Assembly: GCF_019145235.1 (NCBI RefSeq)
Contig: NZ_JAHSTV010000003.1
Coordinates: 372,001-436,000, forward strand
DNA length: 64,000 nt
Reading direction: 5' to 3'
Origin: Pseudomonas farris
GTDB taxonomy: Bacteria; Pseudomonadota; Gammaproteobacteria; Pseudomonadales; Pseudomonadaceae
Shown here: one piece after another, positions 24,330 to 32,471 of the stretch
Layout of the letters: each line of letters opens with the position of its first letter
Numbering within the stretch: the stretch's first letter is position 1
Made by a program: the position numbers and the translations under genes
Notes under the pieces: model-generated
What the model was told of the DNA's origin: nothing
The model's database searches: none
What the model saw: the letters and a program-made list of their open reading frames with translations, nothing else

Positions 24330-25097
24330 ATGCTGTTCAGTGAGACTAGCGACATTTCGATCGTCATCACCAGTTGCGGTCGCTTCGATTTGTTGAAGCG
24401 GACTCTGGAGACACTTGACCGGTTCAACACGGCCCCCATCCGTAAAGTGTTCATTACCGAGGACTCCGGCGACAGTGCCGTAGAGGCCTGTATTCCGGAA
24501 CACTGGAGGGCGCACACCCAGTTCTTCATCAACAATCCGCGTCTGGGTCAGTTGCGATCCATCGATGCCGCCTACGCTCAGGTGCCGACGTCGTGGATTT
24601 TCCATTGCGAAGACGACTGGGATTTCTATCGCGAAGGGTTTATCGAAGAATCCCAACGCCTGTTGGAGGAAGATCCGCAGGCGCTCCAGGTGTGGTTGCG
24701 CAGCTTCAATCATGACCTGATGGTTCACAGTCCTTATGTGTTCCTGGGCGAACGAAAAGTCAGCCATGGCATTCCTTTCTACGTGCTGGGCTCGCACAAA
24801 GCCGACTGGCAGGGTTTTTCCTTTAACCCGGGGCTACGCCGCCGCGCGGATTACCTGTTGCATGCACCGTATTCCGGGTTTTCCGGAGAGAAAGACCTGT
24901 CGCGTCTATATGCCGGGGAAAACCGCTACGCGTTGATTCTGGAAAACGACGCGGTGTTGCATACCGGTTTCGGTGAGCATGTGGTTGTTCCACAGGAGCG
25001 TGTGAACAAGTTGAAGCGTAAACGTCTCGATCGGCTCAAGCTGATAGCGGTCCTTATTATCGGCTTGGCAACGGGTTGGGTTCTCCATGGAATCTAG
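24330..25097 (+). CDS. GT2 glycosyltransferase (WapR-like)
   Basis: 255 residues. A GT-A fold is visible: ISIVITSCGRFDLLKRTLETL at the N-terminus and the metal-binding HCEDDWDFYREGFI (about 91-104). The C-terminus is basic (KLKRKRLDRLK) followed by one hydrophobic segment LIAVLIIGLATGWVLHGI, which would anchor the enzyme to the inner membrane. It occupies the position of wapR (PA5000), the rhamnosyltransferase that makes the O-antigen-acceptor form of the core, so this function is inferred. It overlaps the start chosen for waaL by 11 bases. Confidence 0.8.
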   Translation: MLFSETSDISIVITSCGRFDLLKRTLETLDRFNTAPIRKVFITEDSGDSAVEACIPEHWRAHTQFFINNPRLGQLRSIDAAYAQVPTSWIFHCEDDWDFYREGFIEESQRLLEEDPQALQVWLRSFNHDLMVHSPYVFLGERKVSHGIPFYVLGSHKADWQGFSFNPGLRRRADYLLHAPYSGFSGEKDLSRLYAGENRYALILENDAVLHTGFGEHVVVPQERVNKLKRKRLDRLKLIAVLIIGLATGWVLHGI

Positions 25098-26253
25098 CGG
25101 TATGAAACCCGGAAAGATCACCATTGCGTCGTATTTTGGAGCCGCACTCTGCCTGTTTCTTCTGAGTTTTGTGGTCGGTTGGTCGTCCAAGTGGACTAAC
25201 AATCTGTTTTACAGCCTGATGGTATTGCCGGGCTTGGTGTTCCTGATCAAGCAACGAGGCTCTGGCCTGTTCAAGCAGCCGTTGGTGTGGGCCTGGACGG
25301 CGTTCATTCTGTGGTTTCTGGTGCCTGCGACGATTGCCGGGCAGTTTCAGTTCTTTAAACACGTCTTCTATGTGTGGATGTTCGTCATGGTGATCGGCGC
25401 GTTCACCGATCCACAGTTCTTCCGCAGCCCTGTGTTTGTTCGCGGGCAATTCTGGATTCTGGCGTTGTACATTTTCGGCTGCGCACTCTACAGCTGGGTA
25501 TCGGGTGAGTACGCTGTCGGTAGCCGGGTGGCACTGCTTCCGGCACGTTTGCAGAATGTTATCTACGCCGGCATCTGGCTGCTTTGTGCGTTGGCGTTGG
25601 CGTTGCCAATCTGGCTTCGGGAGCGAAAGTTGATCGAAGGGGCGGTGGCCGTCGTCTTCTCGATATTTGCAGTGGTCTTCATACTCCAGGCGCGCACAGC
25701 GTTGGTGGGGGTTGTGTTCCTGTTGGGCGTCTGGTTGCTTTACGGCCTTTACCACAAGCCGCGGTTGGTGGGGAGTGTCGTGGCGCTGGGGGTTGTGGTC
25801 CTGGGCCTGTTGTTTCTGATGGTGCACAACGAAGCGTGGTATCAGTCGCTTTGGGCTCGAGGCGATTCTTACCGTATCGAAATCTTTAACATCATGGTTG
25901 GCGAGTGGCGGAATTGCGGCTGGATGTTGGGCTGTGGCATCAATTTCCACACCGCCCAGCTGCTTGATGGCTGGATGCCGATTCAGCATCCGCACAACAT
26001 TTACGTGGCGCTTGGGCTGTACAGTGGCGGGGTGGCGCTGGCGTTGTTTGTCGTGTTGATGGCGAGCACTATTTGGCAGGCTTGGCGTCTGCGCGATGTG
26101 TGGGGCGTCTACCTGGCGTGTGCCCTGGTGATGCTGAATTTCGATGGCAGCCTGTTGATCGGCAACCCGGACGAGTTATGGCCGCTGGTCCTATTGCCTG
26201 CGGCGATGATCCTCGGTCGAGTGTTGCAAGCGCAGCGCCAGGCGCTGGCGTAA
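25087..26253 (+). CDS. waaL: O-antigen ligase
   Basis: 388 residues, almost entirely hydrophobic, with about 10-12 predicted membrane segments. The Wzy_C/WaaL-type periplasmic loop lies at about 255-310, with WARGDSYRIEIFNIMVGEWR and QHPHNIYVALGLYSGG, which supply the conserved Arg and His residues. It joins undecaprenol-linked O-polymer to lipid A-core on the periplasmic side. Position matches PA4999. The ATG at 25087 overlaps the GT2 gene; ATG 25102 (MKPGKIT) is an alternative. Confidence 0.9.
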   Translation: MESSGMKPGKITIASYFGAALCLFLLSFVVGWSSKWTNNLFYSLMVLPGLVFLIKQRGSGLFKQPLVWAWTAFILWFLVPATIAGQFQFFKHVFYVWMFVMVIGAFTDPQFFRSPVFVRGQFWILALYIFGCALYSWVSGEYAVGSRVALLPARLQNVIYAGIWLLCALALALPIWLRERKLIEGAVAVVFSIFAVVFILQARTALVGVVFLLGVWLLYGLYHKPRLVGSVVALGVVVLGLLFLMVHNEAWYQSLWARGDSYRIEIFNIMVGEWRNCGWMLGCGINFHTAQLLDGWMPIQHPHNIYVALGLYSGGVALALFVVLMASTIWQAWRLRDVWGVYLACALVMLNFDGSLLIGNPDELWPLVLLPAAMILGRVLQAQRQALA

Positions 26254-26259
26254 TACATG

Positions 26260-26288
26260 ACCTTCGTCCCCGCTCCGGGGACGAAGGT
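26260..26288. terminator. bidirectional hairpin between waaL and the convergent kinase gene
   Basis: 13-bp perfect stem ACCTTCGTCCCCG/CGGGGACGAAGGT around a three-base loop, in the 42-base gap between two convergent genes. There is no T run on either side, so it may act as a barrier rather than a classical terminator. Confidence 0.7.
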
Positions 26289-26295
26289 GTCTGGA

Positions 26296-26937
26296 TCATT
26301 TCTGCAGGGCGATGCTCAGTTCCTCCGGGGAACAGATGCTCTGGGTCTGACCATAATTGTCTATGAAGACTTCGCCGCGACCGTCGAGCAACCATTGGCG
26401 GTCTTGCGGGTAGCGCACCATATGCTTGAAGTTGCGCAGCCGCAGGGTCTTGCGTAGCGGACGGCGATAAACCCGCATGTCGGCAATGTCGATCAGCCCC
26501 AGCTGATGCTCAGGCGTGAGCACGATATTGCCCAGATGCGCGGAGCGAAAGTAGATCCCGCGCTCATGCAAAGTGGCCATGAAGGCCCCAAGCTGACCGC
26601 GCAATGGATCGGCATCGTCTTGGGTATCCAGCAGTTGGCGCAGAGTCTGGCCCGGTAACGGGTCGTAATGCACGGCATCGCGCTCGATACTCGGGATGCG
26701 GTAGATCTGGCGAATCGACGGGCAGGGAATCTGCCGTTCACGCAACGCATCGCAGTTGTCGGCAAAGCGTTTGGCGTATGGATACCAGGCAGCCGATGTA
26801 AGCAGGCGCTTGCGGCGAAACAGCTTGAGGATCGAGCCGTCCGTCAATCGCAGAACCTTATCCCCCGAACCATCCGCTTCAAGGACTTGTGCACCCTCGC
26901 GCAGGGCGAGATATCGGGTATGGTCAAGCGCTTGCAT
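26296..26937 (-). CDS. kinase-fold protein of the WaaP/toluene-tolerance (Ttg8) type, PA4998-like
   Basis: 213 residues from the ATG at 26937, which has GGAG at good spacing; a longer frame begins 15 codons upstream without one. Kinase-like features: KLFRRKRL (K38), HERGIYFRSAHLGNIVL and GLIDIADMRV (Asp150). In the catalytic loop the position of the HRD Asp is Ser132 (FRSAHLGN), while Asn137 is kept, so catalysis is doubtful. Convergent with waaL and divergent from msbA. Annotated in relatives as toluene tolerance protein; probable role in LPS core modification or envelope stability (inference). Confidence 0.78.
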   Translation of the reverse strand: MQALDHTRYLALREGAQVLEADGSGDKVLRLTDGSILKLFRRKRLLTSAAWYPYAKRFADNCDALRERQIPCPSIRQIYRIPSIERDAVHYDPLPGQTLRQLLDTQDDADPLRGQLGAFMATLHERGIYFRSAHLGNIVLTPEHQLGLIDIADMRVYRRPLRKTLRLRNFKHMVRYPQDRQWLLDGRGEVFIDNYGQTQSICSPEELSIALQK

Positions 26938-27053
26938 CAATACTCCAGTGGTCGACGCTGTGAGGCATGGATAGCCGGCCATGTTACCGCAGCTCAGTGA
27001 CTAAAATGGCCTGTGTTACACTCGCCGGCTCTTTTCTCATACAACGGGTTCTC

Positions 27054-28853
27054 ATGACTAGCCCTGATTCGCCTGCGCCGTCGAGCTTGAAGATTTACCT
27101 GCGCCTGCTGTCGTATGTGCGCCCGTACTTGGGCATGTTCGTCGTCAGTATCGTCGGCTTCGTGATTTTTGCTTCGACGCAGCCTATGTTGGCCGGGATT
27201 CTCAAATATTTCGTCGATGGCCTGAGCAACCCGGAAGCGGTGCTCTTTCCTAATGTGCCTTATCTGAAGGATTTGCAGCTATTAATGGCTGTGCCAATGC
27301 TGATCATTCTGATCGCCGCGTGGCAAGGTCTGGGGTCGTTTCTTGGCAACTATTATCTGGCGAAGGTTTCGCTGGGGCTGGTGCACGACCTGCGCGTTGA
27401 GCTGTTCAACAAGTTGCTGGTACTGCCCAACCGTTATTTCGACACCCATAACTCCGGGCACCTGATTTCACGCATCACCTTCAACGTGACCATGGTCACC
27501 GGCGCCGCCACCGACGCCATCAAGGTAGTAATCCGCGAAGGCCTGACCGTGGTGTTCCTGTTTGCCTACCTGTTGTGGATGAACTGGAAACTGACCCTGG
27601 TGATGCTGGCGATCCTGCCGCTCATCGCGATCATGGTAAGCAGCACCAGCAAAAAATTCCGCAAGCAGAGCAAGAAGATCCAGGTGGCCATGGGCGACGT
27701 GACCCACGTCGCGTCCGAGACCATCCAGGGTTATCGCGTTGTGCGCAGTTTCGGTGGCGAGAGCTATGAAGAGCGCCGCTTTGCCGAAGCCAGTCAGGGC
27801 AACACCGACAAGCAGTTGCGCATGACCAAGACCGGTGCTGTCTACACACCCATGCTGCAATTGGTGATCTACAGCGCAATGGCCGTGCTGATGTTCCTGG
27901 TGCTGTTCCTGCGCGGCGATGCAACTGCCGGTGACCTGGTGGCATACATTACTGCGGCGGGTCTGTTGCCCAAGCCGATTCGGCAGCTGTCGGAAGTCAG
28001 TTCGACGATCCAGAAAGGCGTCGCCGGAGCCGAAAGCATTTTCGAGCAACTCGATGTCGAACCTGAGGTGGATAACGGGACGGTCACAAAAGATCGTGTC
28101 AACGGTCACCTGGAGGTACGCAACCTGAGCTTCACGTATCCGGGGACCGAGCGTGAAGTGCTGAAAAACATCAGTTTCACCGCGGCTCCGGGGCAAATGA
28201 TTGCACTGGTGGGCCGTTCCGGCAGCGGCAAGTCGACTCTCGCCAGCCTGATTCCTCGCTTCTATCACCACGAAACCGGCGAGATTCTGCTCGATGGCGT
28301 GGAAATCGAAGACTATCGTCTGCGCAACCTGCGTCGTCATGTTGCCCAGGTGACGCAACACGTCACGCTGTTCAATGACACGGTGGCCAACAACATCGCC
28401 TACGGTGATCTGGCCGGCGCACCGCGTGCCGATATCGAGAAAGCTGCCGAAGACGCTTATGCCATGGATTTCATCGCCCAGCTGCCGCAGGGGCTGGACA
28501 CCGATGTCGGCGAGAACGGTGTGCTGCTCTCTGGCGGTCAGCGTCAGCGACTGGCAATCGCCCGTGCCTTGCTGAAAAACGCGCCGCTGCTGATTCTCGA
28601 TGAAGCGACGTCGGCACTGGATACGGAGTCCGAGCGGCACATTCAGGCCGCTCTGGATAAAGTCATGAAAGGTCGCACGACACTGGTCATCGCTCACCGT
28701 CTGTCGACGATCGAGAAGGCTGACCTGATTCTGGTCATGGATCACGGCGAAATCGTCGAGCGTGGCACCCACGCGCAATTGCTGGCTCAGAATGGCTACT
28801 ACTCGCGCCTGCATGCGATGGGCCTCGACGCCCCGGCTGAAGACATCGCCTGA
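27054..28853 (+). CDS. msbA: lipid A-core flippase, ABC transporter
   Basis: 599 residues. A half-transporter ABC protein that homodimerises and flips lipid A-core to the periplasmic leaflet. The N-terminal 320 residues have six membrane segments; the C-terminal ATPase has GRSGSGKST (about 386-394), signature LSGGQRQRLAIARAL (about 492) and LLILDEATSALD (about 512). The start MTSPDSPAPSSLKIYLRLLS was chosen over upstream in-frame ATGs because it gives the family length; the upstream extension overlaps the divergent gene. Sits between the core-assembly genes and hldE, as in PAO1 (PA4997). Confidence 0.95.
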   Translation: MTSPDSPAPSSLKIYLRLLSYVRPYLGMFVVSIVGFVIFASTQPMLAGILKYFVDGLSNPEAVLFPNVPYLKDLQLLMAVPMLIILIAAWQGLGSFLGNYYLAKVSLGLVHDLRVELFNKLLVLPNRYFDTHNSGHLISRITFNVTMVTGAATDAIKVVIREGLTVVFLFAYLLWMNWKLTLVMLAILPLIAIMVSSTSKKFRKQSKKIQVAMGDVTHVASETIQGYRVVRSFGGESYEERRFAEASQGNTDKQLRMTKTGAVYTPMLQLVIYSAMAVLMFLVLFLRGDATAGDLVAYITAAGLLPKPIRQLSEVSSTIQKGVAGAESIFEQLDVEPEVDNGTVTKDRVNGHLEVRNLSFTYPGTEREVLKNISFTAAPGQMIALVGRSGSGKSTLASLIPRFYHHETGEILLDGVEIEDYRLRNLRRHVAQVTQHVTLFNDTVANNIAYGDLAGAPRADIEKAAEDAYAMDFIAQLPQGLDTDVGENGVLLSGGQRQRLAIARALLKNAPLLILDEATSALDTESERHIQAALDKVMKGRTTLVIAHRLSTIEKADLILVMDHGEIVERGTHAQLLAQNGYYSRLHAMGLDAPAEDIA

Positions 28854-28858
28854 CCCCG

Positions 28859-28889
28859 ATGCGAGGGTGAGCCTGACTCACCCTCGCAT
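28859..28889 (+). terminator. hairpin downstream of msbA
   Basis: 13-bp perfect stem ATGCGAGGGTGAG/CTCACCCTCGCAT with a five-base loop, six bases after the msbA stop, without a following T run. The remaining 225 bases to hldE are without a gene and should include the hldE promoter. Confidence 0.6.
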
Positions 28890-29114
28890 TCACCGGCGTG
28901 CAATGCGTCCGGTGGTTCGTATCTACTGATATCGAAGAACGAAATCAACACCCGGGTGCTGCAAATGGCGGACGCCTGTTGTCGGTTATCGGTATTTCTG
29001 CTCAATTAATGAGCAAAAACTCCTGCCGATTCATCCGGTTGCAGCCGTCACACAAGCCAGCGCCAACCCTGTGTTAATATCGCGCCCCTGTTCATTTTGT
29101 ATGTGGGTTGCTCC

Positions 29115-30536
29115 ATGAAGTTGTCCATGCCGCGATTCGATCAAGCCCCTGTCTTGGTGGTCGGCGATGTCATGCTCGACCGTTACTGGCATGGTGGTAC
29201 CTCACGGATTTCCCCTGAGGCACCGGTACCGGTAGTCAAGGTCGAGCAAATCGAGGACCGCCCAGGCGGTGCCGCCAACGTTGCCCTGAACATTGCCGCG
29301 CTCGGTGCGCCGGCCTCGCTGGTCGGCGTGACTGGTGACGACGAGGCTGCCGACAGCCTGGTCAATAGCTTAAAGGGCGCCGGCGTACGGGCGTTGTTCC
29401 AGCGCATCGCGCACCAGCCGACCATCGTCAAGCTGCGGGTGATGAGCCGTCACCAGCAATTGCTGCGTATCGACTTTGAAGAACCTTTCTCTACCGACGC
29501 TCTGGCGCTGGGCGAGCAAGTCGACGAATTGCTCGAAGGCATCAAGGTGCTGGTGCTGTCCGACTACGGCAAAGGTGCGCTGAAAAACCATCAGGTGCTG
29601 ATCCAGGCTGCCCGTGCACGTGGGATTCCGGTTCTGGCCGATCCCAAGGGCAAAGATTTCTCGATCTACCGCGGCGCGAGCCTGATCACCCCGAACCTCA
29701 GCGAATTCGAAACCATCGTCGGTGGTTGCGCCGATGAGCACGAGCTGGTGAGCAAGGGCGCGCAGCTGATGCACGACCTCGACCTCGGCGCCTTGCTGGT
29801 GACCCGTGGCGAGCATGGCATGACTTTGCTGCGTCCGGATCATCCGGCGCTGCACCTGCCAGCCCGTGCCCGTGAGGTCTTCGACGTGACCGGTGCCGGT
29901 GACACGGTGATTTCTACCCTGGCGGCAGCGATCGCCGCTGGCGAAGAACTGCCCCACGCGGTGGCCCTGGCCAACCTGGCGGCAGGCATCGTGGTTGGCA
30001 AGCTCGGTACGGCGGCTATCAGCGCGCCGGAACTGCGTCGTGCCATCCAGCGTGAAGAAGGTTCCGAGCGTGGTGTGTTGGGGCTGGAGCAACTGCTGCT
30101 GGCGGTCGATGACGCGCGTGCGCACAAAGAGAAGATCGTCTTCACCAACGGCTGCTTCGACATCTTGCATGCCGGCCACGTGACCTACCTCGAACAGGCG
30201 CGGGCCCAGGGCGATCGTCTGATCGTGGCGGTCAACGACGATGCGTCGGTGAGCCGCTTGAAGGGGCCAGGTCGTCCGATCAACAGCGTCGACCGTCGCA
30301 TGGCGGTACTGGCCGGTCTGGGCGCCGTGGACTGGGTAATCAGCTTCGCTGAAGGCACCCCGGAAAACCTGCTGCGCGAGGTCAAGCCGGATGTGTTGGT
30401 GAAGGGTGGCGATTACGGGATCGACCAAGTGGTCGGTGCGGACATCGTCACTGCTTACGGTGGGACTGTGAAAGTGCTGGGGCTGGTGGAAAACAGCTCG
30501 ACCACGGCGATTGTCGAGAAGATCCGCAATCACTGA
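29115..30536 (+). CDS. hldE: bifunctional D-glycero-beta-D-manno-heptose-7-phosphate kinase / heptose-1-phosphate adenylyltransferase
   Basis: 473 residues, full-length HldE (RfaE). It makes the ADP-heptose used by WaaC and WaaF. The N-terminal ribokinase-type domain (1-320) has RPGGAANVALN near residue 50 and the anion-hole motif DVTGAGDTV (about 257-265). The C-terminal cytidylyltransferase-like domain starts FTNGCFDILHAGHVTYLEQA (about 343-362) and ends with VKGGDYGIDQVVG. ATG 29115 gives the usual N-terminus MKLSMPRFDQAPVLVVGDVM; an ATG six codons earlier is less likely. Confidence 0.96.
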   Translation: MKLSMPRFDQAPVLVVGDVMLDRYWHGGTSRISPEAPVPVVKVEQIEDRPGGAANVALNIAALGAPASLVGVTGDDEAADSLVNSLKGAGVRALFQRIAHQPTIVKLRVMSRHQQLLRIDFEEPFSTDALALGEQVDELLEGIKVLVLSDYGKGALKNHQVLIQAARARGIPVLADPKGKDFSIYRGASLITPNLSEFETIVGGCADEHELVSKGAQLMHDLDLGALLVTRGEHGMTLLRPDHPALHLPARAREVFDVTGAGDTVISTLAAAIAAGEELPHAVALANLAAGIVVGKLGTAAISAPELRRAIQREEGSERGVLGLEQLLLAVDDARAHKEKIVFTNGCFDILHAGHVTYLEQARAQGDRLIVAVNDDASVSRLKGPGRPINSVDRRMAVLAGLGAVDWVISFAEGTPENLLREVKPDVLVKGGDYGIDQVVGADIVTAYGGTVKVLGLVENSSTTAIVEKIRNH

Positions 30537-30556
30537 TAGCGGTGAGAGTGCTTGAT

Positions 30557-30656
30557 CATTCCCACGCTCTGCGTGGGAATGCCTCTATGGACGCTCTGCG
30601 TCCGCTTTGAGACGCGGAGCGACTCGGGCTGCATTCCCACGCAGAGCGTGGGAATG
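30557..30656. repeat. composite palindromic repeat (CATTCCCACGC family)
   Basis: Two near-identical 25-base palindromes, CATTCCCACGC-TCT-GCGTGGGAATG at 30557-30581 and its inverted form at 30632-30656, flank a third palindrome GGACGCTCTGCGTCC at 30589-30603. It is a dispersed element known from fluorescent pseudomonads and could fold as one cruciform or terminator between the convergent genes hldE and the next. Confidence 0.85.
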
Positions 30657-30657
30657 C

Positions 30658-31626
30658 TCAGGGGCGTGCGGCCTTGCGCGGCACGATTCTTTTCAGCAGT
30701 TGCTTTGCTTTTCCGTGCAGGCGGGCTAAACCGGAATCCTTCCCCGGGGGGCTCAAACCCTGTTGCCGCACCCAGTCCTTCCAGCGAATCCGCTCATCCT
30801 TCACCAGCCACCCTTCCTGCCGGGCAAAACTTTCTGCCAGATACAACCCGCGGGTACTCGCCGGGTACAGCTGATCCTTTTTCAAGGTATACAGCTCAGC
30901 CATCGGCTGGCCGTCCTGCAGTGGCATCAGATACAAATCGGGACGTTTGCGATCGAGCCGGGCCACCAATTGATCGCCCTCCAGCCGTTCGTCAACATGG
31001 AACAGGCTCAGGGATTTGGCTTCCTTGGGCACATCCAGGCGCAAGTCGTAGATCAATTGCAGCGACGCGGTCGGCAAGTGCACGTAGGCTCGCGGACGCT
31101 CGATCAGCGGCATGTTGGCGCAGCGCACTGGCCGCGCCGAGCCGGACAGCGGCGTCAGGCGAAACGGCAGGGCTTCGCGGTAATGCAGGGCGGACGAGTA
31201 GGGCGCCGGCAGCCAGGTGTCATTGAAACGCCCGCTGAGCCAGCCTTCCGGGGTTTCCAACAGGCACTCTTCGGCAATTTCCTGGGTCGCCGTGTGCAGC
31301 GGCAGGTTCAGTTCATGGGCCGGCACGTAACCCGAGATCAGCTTGAGCACTACATCGCCGCGGTCCTGCCGACGCTGACGTACCAACACCCAGTAATCAC
31401 GATTCTGCCAATGCAGGGTCAGGCGTACCGAAACCCCAAGGTTCGCCAGTTCCAGGGCAAACCGCTCGCTGTCGGGCACCGTCACCGGGCGGCGACGTTG
31501 CAGGGTCTGGGAGAAATTCAGCGGCATCCCGACGCTCTGGTAACTCAGGCCTTCGGGTGTCGCTTCGACGAATAACGGCAGGGTCTTGAAGTTGCTCGGG
31601 TTCTTTCTGATCAGCGTACGCGGCAT
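30658..31626 (-). CDS. conserved hypothetical protein with a Nudix-like box (PA4993-like)
   Basis: 322 residues, no signal or membrane segment. The N-terminus MPRTLIRKNPSNFKTLPLFV is conserved in Pseudomonas, where the family is often labelled metal ABC transporter ATPase; I see no Walker motif that would justify this. Residues around 139-164 read GYVPAHELNLPLHTATQEIA then EECLL, which fits a Nudix box with two extra residues before the REU part and Gln for Arg. The C-terminus is basic (KAKQLLKRIVPRKAARP). The ATG is preceded by AGGAG. Function unknown. Confidence 0.7.
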   Translation of the reverse strand: MPRTLIRKNPSNFKTLPLFVEATPEGLSYQSVGMPLNFSQTLQRRRPVTVPDSERFALELANLGVSVRLTLHWQNRDYWVLVRQRRQDRGDVVLKLISGYVPAHELNLPLHTATQEIAEECLLETPEGWLSGRFNDTWLPAPYSSALHYREALPFRLTPLSGSARPVRCANMPLIERPRAYVHLPTASLQLIYDLRLDVPKEAKSLSLFHVDERLEGDQLVARLDRKRPDLYLMPLQDGQPMAELYTLKKDQLYPASTRGLYLAESFARQEGWLVKDERIRWKDWVRQQGLSPPGKDSGLARLHGKAKQLLKRIVPRKAARP

Positions 31627-31658
31627 GTCGGCTCCTGCTTAAGGCCGCGTGGGCGGCA

Positions 31659-32471
31659 TCAGTTACTACGAAGGACTTGGGCAACAGTCGCGACGTTGTG
31701 GGCGAGGTGCAGCGGATTAATGGTCCCGACAATAGCACTGGCGACACCCGGGTGTTCAAACAACAACTCGAAGCTGGCCCGCACCGGGTCCACGCCAGGG
31801 CTCAAGCAGACGTGACCGCTGGCCAAGGCTTTTTTGACCAGGATCGCTTTGCCGTGAGCAGCAGCATAGTCAATGACCGGCTTCTCGTTCTGTTCGTTCA
31901 GATTGTAGGTGACCATCGCGCAATCACCTTGTTCCAGAGCCTTCAAGCCGCCTTCGACGGTTTTGCCGGAGAAACCGAAACCGCGAATCTTGCCTTCGCG
32001 CTTGAGCTCGGCGAGGGTCGCGTAGACCTCGCTGTCATTGAGGATCGCCAGGTCGTTGCCGTCGGAATGCACCAGCACCAGATCGATAACATCCGTTTCC
32101 AGCCGTTGCAGGCTGCGTTCCACCGACAGGCGAGTATGGGCGGCGCTGAAGTCGTGACTCGACTGGCCGTCGGCAAATTCTTCGCCAACTTTGCTGACGA
32201 TCACCCAATCCTGACGTTGACCACGCAGCAACGGGCCAAGACGTTCTTCGCTGCGGCCATAGGCCGGCGCGGTGTCGATCAGGTTGATGCCCAGGTCGCG
32301 CGCGAGTTTGAGCAGCATGCGCGCTTCGTCATCGCCGGGGATCTGGAAGCCATTGGGATATTTCACCCCTTGATCGCGGCCAAGTTTCACCGTGCCCAGG
32401 CCCAGAGGCGATACCAGCAGGCCGGTGCTGCCCAAAGGGCGATGCAGATCGTGCAGGGTGGGTTGGCTCAT
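31659..32471 (-). CDS. aldo/keto reductase (PA4992-like)
   Basis: 270 residues, TIM-barrel NAD(P)H-dependent oxidoreductase. The family tetrad is visible as INLIDTAPAYG (Asp66, Tyr71), SKVGEE (Lys94) and VLVHSDG (His about 135). A C-terminal cofactor-binding stretch includes VKKALASGH and SAIVGTINPLHL. The start overlaps the FAD oxidoreductase stop by four bases (ATGA), so the two are co-translated. Physiological substrate unknown. Confidence 0.88.
   Translation of the reverse strand: MSQPTLHDLHRPLGSTGLLVSPLGLGTVKLGRDQGVKYPNGFQIPGDDEARMLLKLARDLGINLIDTAPAYGRSEERLGPLLRGQRQDWVIVSKVGEEFADGQSSHDFSAAHTRLSVERSLQRLETDVIDLVLVHSDGNDLAILNDSEVYATLAELKREGKIRGFGFSGKTVEGGLKALEQGDCAMVTYNLNEQNEKPVIDYAAAHGKAILVKKALASGHVCLSPGVDPVRASFELLFEHPGVASAIVGTINPLHLAHNVATVAQVLRSN

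Noticed and set aside
10425..26253. Horizontally acquired LPS island
   Set aside because: GC, codon use and gene order follow the core chromosome of the genus; only the small lipoprotein is out of place relative to PAO1.
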